Of a DNA stretch of 64,000 nt, positions 43,127 through 51,492 are shown in pieces (position 1 is the first letter of the stretch; every line of letters begins with the position of its first letter). The notes beneath the pieces were generated by a model. That model was given only the letters and a program-made list of their open reading frames with translations, ran no database searches and was not told the DNA's origin. The position numbers and the translations under genes were made by a program. Origin of the DNA: Prauserella marina (GTDB lineage: Bacteria; Actinomycetota; Actinomycetes; Mycobacteriales; Pseudonocardiaceae). The DNA is taken from assembly GCF_002240355.1 (NCBI RefSeq), contig NZ_CP016353.1:3522501-3586500 (forward strand), written 5' to 3'.

Positions 43127-43460
43127 TCAGCCGGTGACACGGGGTTGATCGAGAATCCACAACCAGGTGCCGTCCGGCTGGCGGCGGGCCACCTCGGCCG
43201 TCGCGCCGCCTCCGGCCAGCCGTACCGACGTCAGCGCGAGATCGCCACTACGCAAGGTCGGCTGCCGTTGCCCCTCGGCGAACGTCGGCCGGCCGGCCAC
43301 GATGCGCTCGTAGGCGGCGCGGATCTCCCCGTGCCCCCGAGGCCACCGCGCCGCCGGGAAGCGCGAGCACCGCGTCCGGCTCGTAGAGGGCGACGAGGCC
43401 GTCGACATCGCCGGCGTTCAACCGCTCCACGACGAAGCGGTTGAGGTCCTCTGGCCTCAT
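43127..43460 (-). pseudogene. SnoaL/ketosteroid isomerase-like gene with a +1 frameshift
   Basis: The first part, from ATG 43460, reads MRPEDLNRFVVERLNAGDVDGLVALYEPDAVLALPGGAVASG, a typical NTF2/SnoaL-fold start. The continuation GEIRAAYERIVAGRPTF ... LRSGDLALTSVRLAGGG ... PDGTWLWILDQPRV lies in a different frame. The switch maps to a G-rich run around 43335-43345 (GGGGGCACGGGG on the minus strand); removing one G joins the halves. It is either a recent pseudogene or a sequencing error. Intact, it would be a ~110-residue SnoaL-like protein of unknown substrate. Confidence 0.75.
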
Positions 43461-43535
43461 GGCCCGCTCCCTGACACCACTCATCGGCCGCATCCTCCCG
43501 GCTCGTGCCGCGTCGCGGAGTCGATCCTGCCACGC

Positions 43536-43583
43536 GGACGGTCCGAGTGCGGATCTCGACGGCCTGAGCGGGGGGCTCCCGGA
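43536..43583 (-). repeat. short degenerate 21-bp repeat array R4 with cap
   Basis: GCGGATCTC (about 43550) and a cap-like GGGGGGCTCCCGG segment lie just downstream of the terminator of the cupredoxin-Ig gene. The orientation is the same as in R3: on the minus strand the cap comes first, in the sense direction of the gene that has just ended. Confidence 0.55.
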
Positions 43584-43584
43584 C

Positions 43585-43620
43585 GGGTGGGCCCTGGCAC
43601 CTCAGCGCCAGGGCCCACCC
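43585..43620 (-). terminator. terminator hairpin after the cupredoxin-Ig gene
   Basis: GGGTGGGCCCTGGC and GCCAGGGCCCACCC form a perfect 14-bp stem with an 8-nt loop, 3 bp downstream of the stop codon on the minus strand. Confidence 0.85.
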
Positions 43621-43623
43621 GCC

Positions 43624-45834
43624 TCACGCCGCCGAGGGGACCGGCACTCCCCTCGCGGCACTGACGATCGCCTTGCGCTCCTGCGCCGTGATCACGCCCT
43701 GGGCTTCCAGGTCACGGGCGACCTGCCTGACGTGACTGACGAACGCCGCCTGATCGGGATAGCCGGCTTCCTCGACGATCAGGTCGTTGATGGTGCACCC
43801 GTTACCGGTGTCCACATTGGCCACTCCGGTATCCGTGTCACCGACGACCACCGTCTCCCTGGCGTCCGACACCGTGCAGTGCACACCGTCGGCGACGATG
43901 CGGAACCGCGCCGTGCCCACCTCGGAGGTGTTGCCCGCATTGTCCGTCGCCCGGTAGTGCACGGTGTACTCACCGGGATCCAGCACGGTCAACGGGATCC
44001 GGTACGGCCGGAAGCTGCCCTCACCGAAGCTGTACTCGATGAGCGCGACCCCGGATTCGTCGTCCTCGGCCAGCAGGGTGATCTTGGCGAGATCGATGTA
44101 ACTCCATTCCCAGTCCTGCTCGCCGGTGATGCGGATACTCGTCTCCGGCGCCGTCGTGTCCTCCTGGGACCCTTCGACGACGGTGAAGGTCACCGACCCC
44201 GCCTCCGAGACGTTGCCAGCGTTGTCCGTCGCCCGGTACGCTACCGTGTGCTCACCGGGCTCGGTGACCTCGACGGGATCGGTGTAGCCGGTGAACTCAC
44301 TTTCCCCGAGCGCGTACTCGACACTCGCCACCCCTGATTCGGCGTCCTCGGCCGAGATCACCACGGTCGCCGCGCCGAGATAGGCACCGTCGCCGTCCTG
44401 CTCGCCCGTGACCTCCGCGGTCACGGTGGGCGCCGTGTCGTCGGGTTGTCCTTCGACGACGGCGAACGAGACCGAGCCCGGCTCCGAGGTGTTGCCCGCG
44501 AGGTCGGTGGCCCGGTATTCGACGGTGTGTGAGCCGATCGCCGACACCACGACCGGTTCGGTGTACGGGGTGTACATACCGCCGTCGAGGGAGTACTCCA
44601 CGGTGTCCACACCGGACTCGGCATCGTGAGCGGTGAGGTTCACCGCCGCCGAGCCGACGTAGTTGCCGTCACCGTCCTGCTGACCGGTGACCTCGGCCAT
44701 CACGTGTGGCGGCGTCGTGTCGTCCTGGGAGCCCTCGATCACCGTGAAGGTCGCCGAGCCCGCCTCCGAGACGTTGCCAGCGTTGTCCGTCGCCCGGTAC
44801 GCCACCGTGTGCTCACCGAGTTCGGTGACCCTGACCGGTTCGCTGTAGTCGGCGAATCCCGCACCGTCGAGGTCGTACTCGATACCGGCGACGCCGGAAC
44901 CCGCGTCCTGGGCGTTCAGGATCACCGTCGCCGCACCGAGATAGTTGCCGTCGGCATCCTGATTACCCGCGAGTTCCGCTGTCACCTCCGGCGGTGTGTT
45001 GTCCTCCGGTTCGCCTTCGGCGACGGTGAACGACACCGACCCCGGGTCCGAGGTGTTGCCCGCGTTGTCTGTCGCCCGGTACTGCACCGTGTAGTCACCG
45101 GGTTCGGCAAGGGTCACCGGTTCCGAGTACGGCTGAAAATCCCCTTCCCCTACCGCGTATTCGATACCGGCCACGCCGGATTCGGCGTCCTCTGCCGACA
45201 CTGACACGGTCGCGGAACCGAGATAGTTGCCTTCGGCATCCTGATCACCGGTCACCTCGGCGGTAACCGTGGGAGCCGTGGTGTCCTGTTCACCGCCCTC
45301 GGTGACGGTGAGCACGCCCTGCATCTGCTGATGTCCCGGTATCGCGCAGAAGAACCGGTACTTGCCAGGTGACAGGTTGACCTGCACCTCGTGCCTGCCG
45401 CCGTTGGCGTCGAAGGGACTGGCCACGATGTCCACGTCGACGTCGTGGTTGTAACCAGGGGTCGACGTGTCGAAGGTCAGCGTGTGCGTCATGCCGGACG
45501 TGTTGCCGGTCGCCACGCTGTTCTCGAACACCAGCGTCGCGGCGCCCGCGGTCGCCGTCGTCGGCGCCTCACCGTATTCGTTGAGACTGTTGTTTCCCGT
45601 CCACGTGAGCACTTGCGCTTGCGCGGGCTGCACCTGCGCCCGTTGTACCTGCTGGGTCTGGGGAACCGAGGGCCGCCCCGCGTCCTTCGCGTCGTCGGCG
45701 AAGGCCGACGGCACCAGCCACACCAACGCCACCAGCAGGCTGAGCAGCGCGGCACTCCCCCGCCGGATCGCCACCCACGAGCCGGATTTCCTCCCGCGAT
45801 GCCCGTGCCGAGCACCGCGTAATCGTCGAAACAT
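43624..45834 (-). CDS. secreted cupredoxin with five Ig-like repeats and a shared C-terminal module
   Basis: A 736-residue exported protein. After an Arg-rich start, the signal helix (about 27-46, ending PSAFA) leads to a plastocyanin-like domain (about 73-180) with a complete type-1 copper site: His117, Cys163, His168, Met171 (FFCAIPGHQQM). Five tandem ~91-residue Ig-like repeats follow (about 181-640), each with FxxYxxPV and VxYRATDNAGN. The last ~85 residues (HCTVSDARETVV ... GCTINDLIVEE ... SHVRQVARDLEAQGVI) recur in the neighbouring 1332-residue protein. It is the last gene of a three-gene secreted cluster and could be the electron carrier between a sugar dehydrogenase and a laccase. Confidence 0.85.
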   Translation of the reverse strand: MFRRLRGARHGHRGRKSGSWVAIRRGSAALLSLLVALVWLVPSAFADDAKDAGRPSVPQTQQVQRAQVQPAQAQVLTWTGNNSLNEYGEAPTTATAGAATLVFENSVATGNTSGMTHTLTFDTSTPGYNHDVDVDIVASPFDANGGRHEVQVNLSPGKYRFFCAIPGHQQMQGVLTVTEGGEQDTTAPTVTAEVTGDQDAEGNYLGSATVSVSAEDAESGVAGIEYAVGEGDFQPYSEPVTLAEPGDYTVQYRATDNAGNTSDPGSVSFTVAEGEPEDNTPPEVTAELAGNQDADGNYLGAATVILNAQDAGSGVAGIEYDLDGAGFADYSEPVRVTELGEHTVAYRATDNAGNVSEAGSATFTVIEGSQDDTTPPHVMAEVTGQQDGDGNYVGSAAVNLTAHDAESGVDTVEYSLDGGMYTPYTEPVVVSAIGSHTVEYRATDLAGNTSEPGSVSFAVVEGQPDDTAPTVTAEVTGEQDGDGAYLGAATVVISAEDAESGVASVEYALGESEFTGYTDPVEVTEPGEHTVAYRATDNAGNVSEAGSVTFTVVEGSQEDTTAPETSIRITGEQDWEWSYIDLAKITLLAEDDESGVALIEYSFGEGSFRPYRIPLTVLDPGEYTVHYRATDNAGNTSEVGTARFRIVADGVHCTVSDARETVVVGDTDTGVANVDTGNGCTINDLIVEEAGYPDQAAFVSHVRQVARDLEAQGVITAQERKAIVSAARGVPVPSAA

Positions 45835-45888
45835 GGTCGCCCACCGCACCTCTCGTCGTCGCGTGCCCCACTGGGCACCCGGTGAAAA

Positions 45889-45928
45889 CCGGCCGGTGCG
45901 CGAAGGGTTTTCCTCGCGCACCGGCCGG
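45889..45928 (-). terminator. internal hairpin between the ThuA/dehydrogenase gene and the cupredoxin gene
   Basis: CCGGCCGGTGCGCG and CGCGCACCGGCCGG form a perfect 14-bp stem with a 12-nt loop, 7 bp after the upstream gene's stop and 54 bp before the next start. It may reduce, or separate, transcription of the cupredoxin gene. Confidence 0.7.
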
Positions 45929-45935
45929 CGGCCGG

Positions 45936-48900
45936 TTACCGCTCCTGCACCCGGATGTTGCGGAACTCGATCAGATCGTTGTCACCGTGGTTTTGCAGTC
46001 CCACGAATCCATTGCGGAACTGCCGCTGATCGGTCGGCGGATCACCCGCTCGCGAGGATTCCTTGCCGGGGACGTTGTCGAACTCGTTGATCACCACGCC
46101 GTTGCGGATGATCGTGTAGTGCTGTCCCTCCACCCGGATCTCGTAGTTGTTCCACTCGTTCTTCGGGGTCGCGCCCGCGTCGGCGAGCGGAACGGGGTCG
46201 AAGTTGTACACCGAGCCCGTCTTCTGCGATTCACCGCCTTCCCCGTCGTAGATCTGGATCTCCTGCCCGCAGAAGATCGCGACCCACGCCGGTGACGTCC
46301 TCGCGGACCCCACGGTGCCGCAACTGCCGTCAGGGCGTTGTTCCAGCGGTGTCATCGGATTCGGGAACCGCACGAACACCCCGCTGTTGGCCCTGTTCTC
46401 TCCTGGCGCGATGTCGCGGAACTGGAGCTTCAGCGAGAAATCACCGTAGGCTTTCCCCGCGTACCACAGCATTCCGAGGCCACCCGAGCTGCGCAGCGAG
46501 CCGTCGGGCTGGATCGCGAAGTTGCCTCCCGGCGCCTGCTGCCAGTCCGCCAATGACGCCTTCGTGCCGTTGAAAAGCGGCTCGTAGCCACGGTCGTTCT
46601 TGCCACCGATGTCGGATGCCCTCGCCGCCGTCACCAGTGCCTGCCGATCCGGCTTGCTGATGACGCGGTCGGCTTCGAGCTGGGTGGCGACCGCGCGAAC
46701 GTGATCGACGAACGCCTTGTGCGTACTCCACGTGCTCTCGTCGTCGATCAGGTCGTTGACCGTGCACCCTCTGCCGACCTGCTGGCTCGGCAGTTCGGTG
46801 TCACTGTCGCGCAGCCACACGGTTTCTCGCCCGTCCGGCACCGCGCAGCCCACCTCGGCCTGGGTCTTGCTGGTCGCCGTCGACCCGTCCGCGTAGGTCA
46901 CCCGCAGCGTCGTGGGATAGGTGCCGACCTTGGTGTAGACGTGAGTCGGGTTGGCCTCCCTCGACGTGGTCCCGTCACCGAAGTTCCACCGGTAGCTCAC
47001 CCCACCGGACTTGTCACCGGTGAACGCGACGGTGAGCGGTTTGTTCTGCACCGCCGTCGCCATCGCCTCCGGTGCCGGAGTCGGTTCTCCGCCCTCGTAG
47101 GTGATGCGGATCAGTTTCTGGTTGTCGGTCAGGCTGAAGAACCCGCCGCCGTAGTCGATCATGTACAGCGCGCCGTCCGGCCCGAACTTGGCGTCCATCC
47201 ATTGCTGCATCTGGTCACCGGCCCCGCCGAGCGGAATGATCTTGCGCAGATCCTCGGCGAACAACGGCGGGCCCTGCTCCTGGATCCGCTGCGGATCGAG
47301 GGTCACGGCGACCCTGTTGTTGGGGTTGGTCTGGTCGCCGATGAACCACTTACCGTTCCAGTAGGTCGGCCACGCGACCGCGCTCTTCGGATCGACCTGC
47401 GAGCTGTGGAACGTCGGTCCCGTCATGACCGCCTGGCCGCCGCCGGTGAGGTAGGGCTGCGTGTAGGTCGATTCCTCCTCGACATAGGTCGGCACACCGC
47501 TTCCGTCGCCGCGCTCGGGGAAGACCGGCCCGCCACCCTGCGGCGAGTACCAGATCATGTTGTCCCTCGCGTCGGGAATGTCGACGAGCCCGGTGTTGCG
47601 GGGCGAGGTGTTCTCCAGGTTGTCGCAGTCGTACCACCCGGCCAGCACCTCGGCGTCGGTGTTGCTGCGGTCACGGTAGGGCTGCTTGTCACCCATGCAG
47701 TAGGGCCAGCCCTGGTTGCCGGCCGACGTGATCACCGTCGCCGTCTCGTACTTGGCGGGCCCGAGTTCAGGGCTCGGCGCTCCCGCGTCGGGACCGACCC
47801 AGCCCGTGGTGAGCCAGTCGTTGACCTTGTCGTAGGACAGCCTCGCCGGGTTGCGCACGCCCATCACGTAGATCTCGGGACGGGTCTTGTCACCGGGATC
47901 GGCCGATTCGGGGAACAGGTTGCCGTTCGGAATCGTGTAGGTCCCGTCGGATTCTGGGTGGATGCGCAGGATCTTGCCGTTGAGGTCGTTGGTGTTGCCC
48001 GAGGTGCGGCGAGCGTCCTGGAAGGACACTCCGAGGTAGTCCTCCGTCCAGTTGTTGCCCGAGTAGCCGTCGGAACCCTGCGACGAGTTGCTGTCGCCGG
48101 TGGCGATGTAGAGGTTGCCGTGCCGGTCGAAGTCCATCCCGCCGCCCGCGTGACAGCAGCTGTGAATCTGGGTGTCCCACGAGAGCAGGTCGACCCTGCT
48201 CTCCAGGTCGATCGAGGCGGCATCGGCGTCATAGGTGAACCGGGAGACGGTCCGCTCCCCGATCCGCTTCTCCGTGTCGATCGACTCGTAGGGCATCCAG
48301 TAGACGTACATCCAGCCGTTGTCGGAGAAAGCCGGGTCGAGCGTGATCCCGAGCAGACCCTCCTCGGTCTTGACGAGTTCGCCACCGGATCCTCTGTTGC
48401 CGAAAACGTCCAAAGTGGTCAACAGGGTGACGTCGCGGGTATCCGGATCCCACTGGTGGATCGTGCCGCAACCGAGGCCGACGTCGGGGTCGTCCCAGCT
48501 CGGCACGGGACCGGTCGCGCACGCCGCCTTGCCGACGTAGAAGACGGTCCCGTCCGGGGCGATCGTCATGCCGTGCATCTCACCGGCCTGATCGAGCTGC
48601 CCTTCCTGGTTGACGTCGGACAGTCGTTCCACTTTGTAGTTGGCCGCGATGGTCGCCTTGCAGTCGGCACGCACCATCCCGGTCGTCCATTTGAGCGCGC
48701 CCAGCAGGTGGCTGCGGAAGTACTGCTCGCCGTAGCTTCCGCTGGTCCCGCCCATCGCGGTGTAGAAGGAGCGTCCTCCCGCGTAGTCGTGGCACCACGA
48801 GATGGGGTGGAACGCGCCGTTGCCGGAATCGCCGGGATCGTAGGTGTGCTCCTGAACCTGAGCGACCGTGTGCACCTGACCGACCGGGTTGCTCTCCCAG

Positions 48901-49934
48901 TTCAGCCACTTGTCGGTGCGGCTCCAGGTCAGTGGCAATCCCGCGTTGGCAGGGTGCTGGCGGTCGTTGACGCTCACCGTCGCCTTCTGCGCGACCGGTT
49001 CCTCACCGGGGGGCGTGGTCGCGTCGGCAGTGTAGAGCTCCACCTCGGCGAGCTGGGTCGCGCTCGCCCCGTTGTTGGCGGTGATGTCGAGCCGGTAGTG
49101 CGCGTAGGACTCGGTGTTGTCGAACCGGTATTCCTTGACCTGGAAGGGTTCGGGGAAGCTCTGGCCAGTTCGCTGGTCGAGGTCGGTCCAGTTCTCCCCG
49201 TCCTGGGAGCCCTGCAGGGTCCAGTCCTTCGGGGACCTGTCGGCGAAGTCGTTGGCCGAGGTCAGCGCGTAGTGCGTGATCGCGGCGGGCTCGGCGAGGG
49301 TGAAGCTGACCCAGCCCTTGTTCGCGAAGGTCAGCCACTTGGTGTTGGCCTTGCCATCGACGAGCTTGTCCTTGCCCTCGTTCGGCGGGTTCTCGCCGCT
49401 GGCCGCCGTCGAGGCGACCTCCTGTGGCGTCGGCCTGACTCCGGCCGGCCTCGCGCCGACGAGCCCGCCGAACCACTCGGACCGTGCTTGCGCCTTCGCG
49501 GCGTCCCTGATGCCGAGGAAGCCGCCGCCGCCCGCGATGTACTGCTGGAACGCGGTTTCCTGAGCGGCGTTGAGTTCGGTGCCCTCCGAGGAGAGGAATA
49601 CGACACCCCGATAACCGGCCAGTTTCGCCGCCGTGAAGTCCGCGGGGTCGCTTGTGGACTCCACGGTGATCCCATTGCGCGCGCCGATGTCGGTGAGCAC
49701 GTCGACGGCCCGCTCGACGGGGTCGTCCTGTTCGGCGGCCGCGCCGTGGAAGGCAAGTACCTTCACGGCGTTGTCCGTTTGCGCCGCCTGCGCGGGCGCG
49801 GCGGGCGTGACGAGAGCCGGCAACGTTGGCAGTGTCAGCGCCAGCATGCCGCTCATGACCATGACCATCGTTCGCCGCAACGGTTGTCGTAACCTTCCGC
49901 TACGGCCGGAAGCTGGCAAACCTCTTCGACCCAT
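45936..49934 (-). CDS. secreted multidomain ThuA / F5/8C / sugar dehydrogenase / PKD / DUF1080 protein
   Basis: A 1332-residue exported protein. In order: signal peptide (about 1-48); first half of a ThuA domain (about 50-160, GYRGVVFLSSEGTEL); an inserted discoidin F5/8C domain (about 165-300, WLTFANKGWVSFTL, DWTLQGSQDGENW); the ThuA second half (about 312-425, DRQHPANAGLPLTWSRTDKW); a glucose/sorbosone-dehydrogenase propeller, PQQ type (about 435-925, CHAGGGMDFDRHGNLYIATGDS, MGVRNPARLSYD); a PKD domain (about 935-1025); the cysteine module shared with the cupredoxin protein (about 1027-1108); and a DUF1080/3-keto-disaccharide-hydrolase domain (about 1115-1332, GYEPLFNGTKASLADW). ATG 49934 follows GGAG. 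It probably oxidises and cleaves sugars outside the cell. Confidence 0.88.
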   Translation of the reverse strand: MGRRGLPASGRSGRLRQPLRRTMVMVMSGMLALTLPTLPALVTPAAPAQAAQTDNAVKVLAFHGAAAEQDDPVERAVDVLTDIGARNGITVESTSDPADFTAAKLAGYRGVVFLSSEGTELNAAQETAFQQYIAGGGGFLGIRDAAKAQARSEWFGGLVGARPAGVRPTPQEVASTAASGENPPNEGKDKLVDGKANTKWLTFANKGWVSFTLAEPAAITHYALTSANDFADRSPKDWTLQGSQDGENWTDLDQRTGQSFPEPFQVKEYRFDNTESYAHYRLDITANNGASATQLAEVELYTADATTPPGEEPVAQKATVSVNDRQHPANAGLPLTWSRTDKWLNWESNPVGQVHTVAQVQEHTYDPGDSGNGAFHPISWCHDYAGGRSFYTAMGGTSGSYGEQYFRSHLLGALKWTTGMVRADCKATIAANYKVERLSDVNQEGQLDQAGEMHGMTIAPDGTVFYVGKAACATGPVPSWDDPDVGLGCGTIHQWDPDTRDVTLLTTLDVFGNRGSGGELVKTEEGLLGITLDPAFSDNGWMYVYWMPYESIDTEKRIGERTVSRFTYDADAASIDLESRVDLLSWDTQIHSCCHAGGGMDFDRHGNLYIATGDSNSSQGSDGYSGNNWTEDYLGVSFQDARRTSGNTNDLNGKILRIHPESDGTYTIPNGNLFPESADPGDKTRPEIYVMGVRNPARLSYDKVNDWLTTGWVGPDAGAPSPELGPAKYETATVITSAGNQGWPYCMGDKQPYRDRSNTDAEVLAGWYDCDNLENTSPRNTGLVDIPDARDNMIWYSPQGGGPVFPERGDGSGVPTYVEEESTYTQPYLTGGGQAVMTGPTFHSSQVDPKSAVAWPTYWNGKWFIGDQTNPNNRVAVTLDPQRIQEQGPPLFAEDLRKIIPLGGAGDQMQQWMDAKFGPDGALYMIDYGGGFFSLTDNQKLIRITYEGGEPTPAPEAMATAVQNKPLTVAFTGDKSGGVSYRWNFGDGTTSREANPTHVYTKVGTYPTTLRVTYADGSTATSKTQAEVGCAVPDGRETVWLRDSDTELPSQQVGRGCTVNDLIDDESTWSTHKAFVDHVRAVATQLEADRVISKPDRQALVTAARASDIGGKNDRGYEPLFNGTKASLADWQQAPGGNFAIQPDGSLRSSGGLGMLWYAGKAYGDFSLKLQFRDIAPGENRANSGVFVRFPNPMTPLEQRPDGSCGTVGSARTSPAWVAIFCGQEIQIYDGEGGESQKTGSVYNFDPVPLADAGATPKNEWNNYEIRVEGQHYTIIRNGVVINEFDNVPGKESSRAGDPPTDQRQFRNGFVGLQNHGDNDLIEFRNIRVQER

Positions 49935-49977
49935 CCCTGCTCCTTCTTCGGTGGTGTTCGTCGAATCGGCCGTCGTG

Positions 49978-51018
49978 CTAGTGGCCGCCGTGCTGCTGGT
50001 GGGGGTGGTGCGGACCGTGGTCGTGGTAGCGGTCGAGCGCTTCCTGGGCACCTTCCGGCATCGAGCCGTCCGCGTTGCGGACCAGGAAGACGCCGACCAT
50101 GCCGCCGTCGGCATGGAACTGCACGTGGCAGTGGTACATCCAGACGCCGGGTCCGACGCCGTGCCCCGCCTCGACCTGGAAACCGAAGGAGTCGCCTGGG
50201 TTGAGGTCCCTGTTGTCGATCACGCGGCTCGGGTCGTTCGGCCCTTCCAGGTATCCGGTGCGGTTCTCCGCCCAGCGGTGGGCGTGCAGATGGAAGGTGT
50301 GGAACGTGTTGCCATGGCCGATCGCGATGAACTCGACCCGCTCGCCGAGGTTGGCCTCGATCACCGGGATGTCGGGGGCCATCTTGTTGTTGATGGTCAT
50401 GTCGTTGAACACCACGGTGTATTGCCGCTGTGGCAACAGGTCTCCTGGCCTGCGGACGATCAGCGCGCCGTAGAGCCCGGTGCGAATCCCCTCGGTCCCG
50501 TGCTCGCCGTTCATCGCGTGATCGTGGTAGTGCCAATAACCCGCGCTGCCCGGCAGCCAGCGCCCGTCCTCGGCTTCGACGGAACCCTGAGTTCGCCAGG
50601 TGTACTTGCGCACCTCGCCCGGCTCGTTGAAGGAGTCGTTCATCGGGCTGCCGTCGGAGGTGGTGTCGTACTCCACGCCGTGCGGATGGATCGACAGCCG
50701 CCGGTCGGTGTTGTTGACCAGCGTGATCTCCAGCGTGTCGCCCTCGACGATTTCCAGGATCGGCCCGGGCACCGTGGCCTCGCCGGGCTTGAGGCCGTAG
50801 CCGAACTGGCCGCCTGCCAGCTCCTCGGCATACACGGTGACGCGCCGGATCTTCGGCGCGGCGGCGGTGACCCGCACCGGCGCGGCAGCGGCTGGGCCCG
50901 CTCCGGCGCCGGTCATGACCGCGGGCACCACGAACCCGGCCGCCGCCGCGCCTGCCAGCATCGACCGGCGCGAGACCGACCGCGGCACGCTGCCGAAACG
51001 AGCACGCTTGTCAACCAT
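49978..51018 (-). CDS. two-domain (small) laccase, Tat-exported multicopper oxidase
   Basis: A 346-residue small laccase of the Streptomyces SLAC type. The Tat signal is SRRSMLAGAAAAG (about residues 17-29). Copper motifs are HPHG, HYHDHAMNGEHG, HTFHLHAH and the type-1/trinuclear HCHVQFHADGGM; VFNDMTINNK and GPNDPSRVIDNRDLNPGDSFGFQV are characteristic of the group. Such enzymes form trimers and oxidise phenols or reduced carriers with oxygen. The C-terminal tail HDHGPHHPHQQHGGH is very His-rich and may bind metal. GGAGA is 5 bp from the ATG. It is the first gene of the cluster, 43 bp before the ThuA/dehydrogenase gene. Confidence 0.94.
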   Translation of the reverse strand: MVDKRARFGSVPRSVSRRSMLAGAAAAGFVVPAVMTGAGAGPAAAAPVRVTAAAPKIRRVTVYAEELAGGQFGYGLKPGEATVPGPILEIVEGDTLEITLVNNTDRRLSIHPHGVEYDTTSDGSPMNDSFNEPGEVRKYTWRTQGSVEAEDGRWLPGSAGYWHYHDHAMNGEHGTEGIRTGLYGALIVRRPGDLLPQRQYTVVFNDMTINNKMAPDIPVIEANLGERVEFIAIGHGNTFHTFHLHAHRWAENRTGYLEGPNDPSRVIDNRDLNPGDSFGFQVEAGHGVGPGVWMYHCHVQFHADGGMVGVFLVRNADGSMPEGAQEALDRYHDHGPHHPHQQHGGH

Positions 51019-51492
51019 GGGGTCTCCATTCGAGTGATCCCCGGCGTCCTGGCCAGGGATGGATCACGGATCGAGCTGGCTGAGGGCCGCGAAGGGGCAT
51101 CACGCGTCGCGCGCGAGGGGCGGACTCGCGCCGTTCCGGGTTGTGAGCGGTCGCCGAGGAGACTCGTCGTACTCCGCCGTCGCGAACCCGGCAGCCCGGC
51201 GGCAGCCTGTGCCGCGTCTGCGCGTTGCCCGCCCATCCCGACGTCCGATCCACGCGTGCCTCGCCTTCAGCGCCGAGGGATTCCGTCGGGACGTTAATTA
51301 CTTTTGGTGTCCACGTAAATATCTACGGTCAAAATAACCTAACTTCTGCTGCGTTGAGACAAAAGCTCTAGAGCGAACGGCGTAAAGATCCGGACCCGTT
51401 CGCCTCACCTGCGCGAACGGGCCCCGGCACCCCGGGGCATCCTGGAAGGAGACGGCGCGGAGCCGTCAGCCACGAACACACCGGGAGGGCAT
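51019..51492. other. 474-bp divergent promoter region with AT-rich core
   Basis: No gene. The half next to the laccase is ordinary GC-rich sequence. About 51290-51370 is strikingly AT-rich for this genome and holds a near-perfect palindrome CGTA-AATATC-TACG (51314-51327, one mismatched pair) and a perfect 10-bp palindrome GCTCTAGAGC (51365-51374). This segment probably carries the promoters and regulator sites for the laccase cluster and the rightward lyase gene. I cannot assign -35/-10 boxes with confidence. Confidence 0.5.

Noticed and set aside
46701-49892. Very long plus-strand open frame opposite the ThuA/dehydrogenase gene
   Set aside because: It is a GC-rich antisense shadow: the minus-strand protein shows clear domain motifs, while this frame shows none.
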